In this document: piece by piece, positions 16,638 to 16,989 of the stretch
Layout: every line of letters starts with the position of its first letter
Numbering within the stretch: position 1 is the first letter of the stretch
Source of the DNA: Eimeria necatrix
Taxonomy: Eukaryota; Apicomplexa; Conoidasida; Eucoccidiorida; Eimeriidae
Assembly (NCBI RefSeq): GCF_000499385.1
Contig: NW_013654621.1
Coordinates: 1-16,989, forward strand
DNA length: 16,989 nucleotides
Direction: 5' to 3'
Notes under the pieces: model-generated
What the model saw: the letters and a program-made list of their open reading frames with translations, nothing else
Told to the model about the DNA's origin: nothing
The model's database searches: none
Position numbers and translations under genes: made by a program

Positions 16638-16989
16638 GGGGTGTCTGTACACCTGAGGGTTTAGACGGGGTGTCTGTACACCTGAGGGTTTTGGCGGGGT
16701 GTCTGTAGTGGACTCCCAAAACCGCCCCACAGACATGTGGACTCCCAAATCTGCCCCACAGACATGTGGACTCCCAAATCTGCCCCACAGACATGACCTG
16801 AGGGTTTTGGCGGGGTGTCTGTACACCTGAGGGTTTAGACGGGGTGTCTGTACACCTGAGGGTTTGGGTGGGGTGTCTGTACACCTGAGGGTTTGGGTGG
16901 GGTGCCTGTACACCTGAGGGTTTGGGTGGGGTGTCTGTACACCTGAGGGTTTAGACGGGGTGTCTGTACACCTGAGGGTTTAGACGGGG
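16638..16989. repeat. 29-bp tandem array with an embedded block in reversed orientation
   Basis: GGGG TGTCTGTACACCTGAGGG starts units at 16638, 16667 and 16696, then 16812, 16841, 16870, 16899, 16928, 16957 and 16986, an exact 29-bp step. Between 16708 and 16794 are three 29-bp units of the form GTGGACTCCC..GCCCCACAGACAT, related to the reverse complement (shared TGTCTGT and GGTTTTGG). The array runs off the window. Open frames on the minus strand are artefacts, since 29 is not a multiple of 3 and all frames stay open. Confidence 0.92.

Noticed and set aside
16587..16913. Minus-strand repeat protein with TDTPSKPSGVQTP-like units
   Set aside because: The array has a 29-bp period, so all frames are open; no flanking coding sequence or start context supports it.
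16638..16989. CRISPR-like direct repeats
   Set aside because: Units are contiguous, with no unique spacers, and the context is eukaryotic.
1..16989. tRNA, rRNA or transposable element genes
   Set aside because: No cloverleaf-type sequence, rRNA core or transposase/reverse transcriptase motif was recognised by eye; a covariance-model search would be decisive.

Overview
The window looks like nuclear DNA of a coccidian apicomplexan, most probably an Eimeria species. Four things support this. Dense CAG/CTG trinucleotide runs encode homopolymers of Ala, Gln and Ser. Internal arrays of the telomere-type heptamer AAACCCT/TTTAGGG are frequent. Long TGCATGCA tracts occur. Genes are broken into many short exons with GT..AG introns and no bacterial gene layout. 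Repeat-rich Eimeria segments with CAG-encoded homopolymeric amino acid repeats and telomere-like repeats are described in the literature; the species assignment here is inference. No product could be identified, and no rRNA, tRNA, transposase or viral gene was seen.

Layout. (1) Positions 1-2561 hold a minus-strand gene that leaves the window at position 1. Its main exon (1-1487) stays open to the window edge in one frame. It alternates diverse, protein-like segments with Ala, Gln and Ser runs. Two further segments (1573-1660 and 1722-2561) lead up to a possible ATG at 2561. (2) Positions 2562-6789 appear largely non-coding: a CTAGCCACAG decamer array, a GGGGCCCC block, an AT-rich island with (TA)n, an A-rich AAATAAAAG tract and a telomere-type array. 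(3) Positions 6790-7682 are a plus-strand Gly/Pro/Ser/Ala-rich coding segment. (4) Positions 7683-8661 are repeat-rich and gene-poor. (5) From 8662 to at least 16311 a plus-strand gene can be assembled from about 14 exons. Most splice sites and reading phases fit across the joins, which is the best evidence that they belong to one transcript. The first and third joins and the link to the 6790-7682 segment are less certain.

The plus-strand protein would have a Gln/Gly/Pro-rich start, an 18-bp-unit repeat (RGPQEY-like hexapeptide), a charged helical stretch, long Ala/Gln/Ser runs, a GAP-repeat and Lys/Glu/Ala-rich tail, and a small more ordered-looking part at the end. Its introns carry nearly all the self-complementary simple repeats (TGCA, CTAG, telomere-type, GTGTACGTACAC palindromes). 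The window ends in a 29-bp tandem array that holds three units in reversed orientation without losing the 29-bp register.
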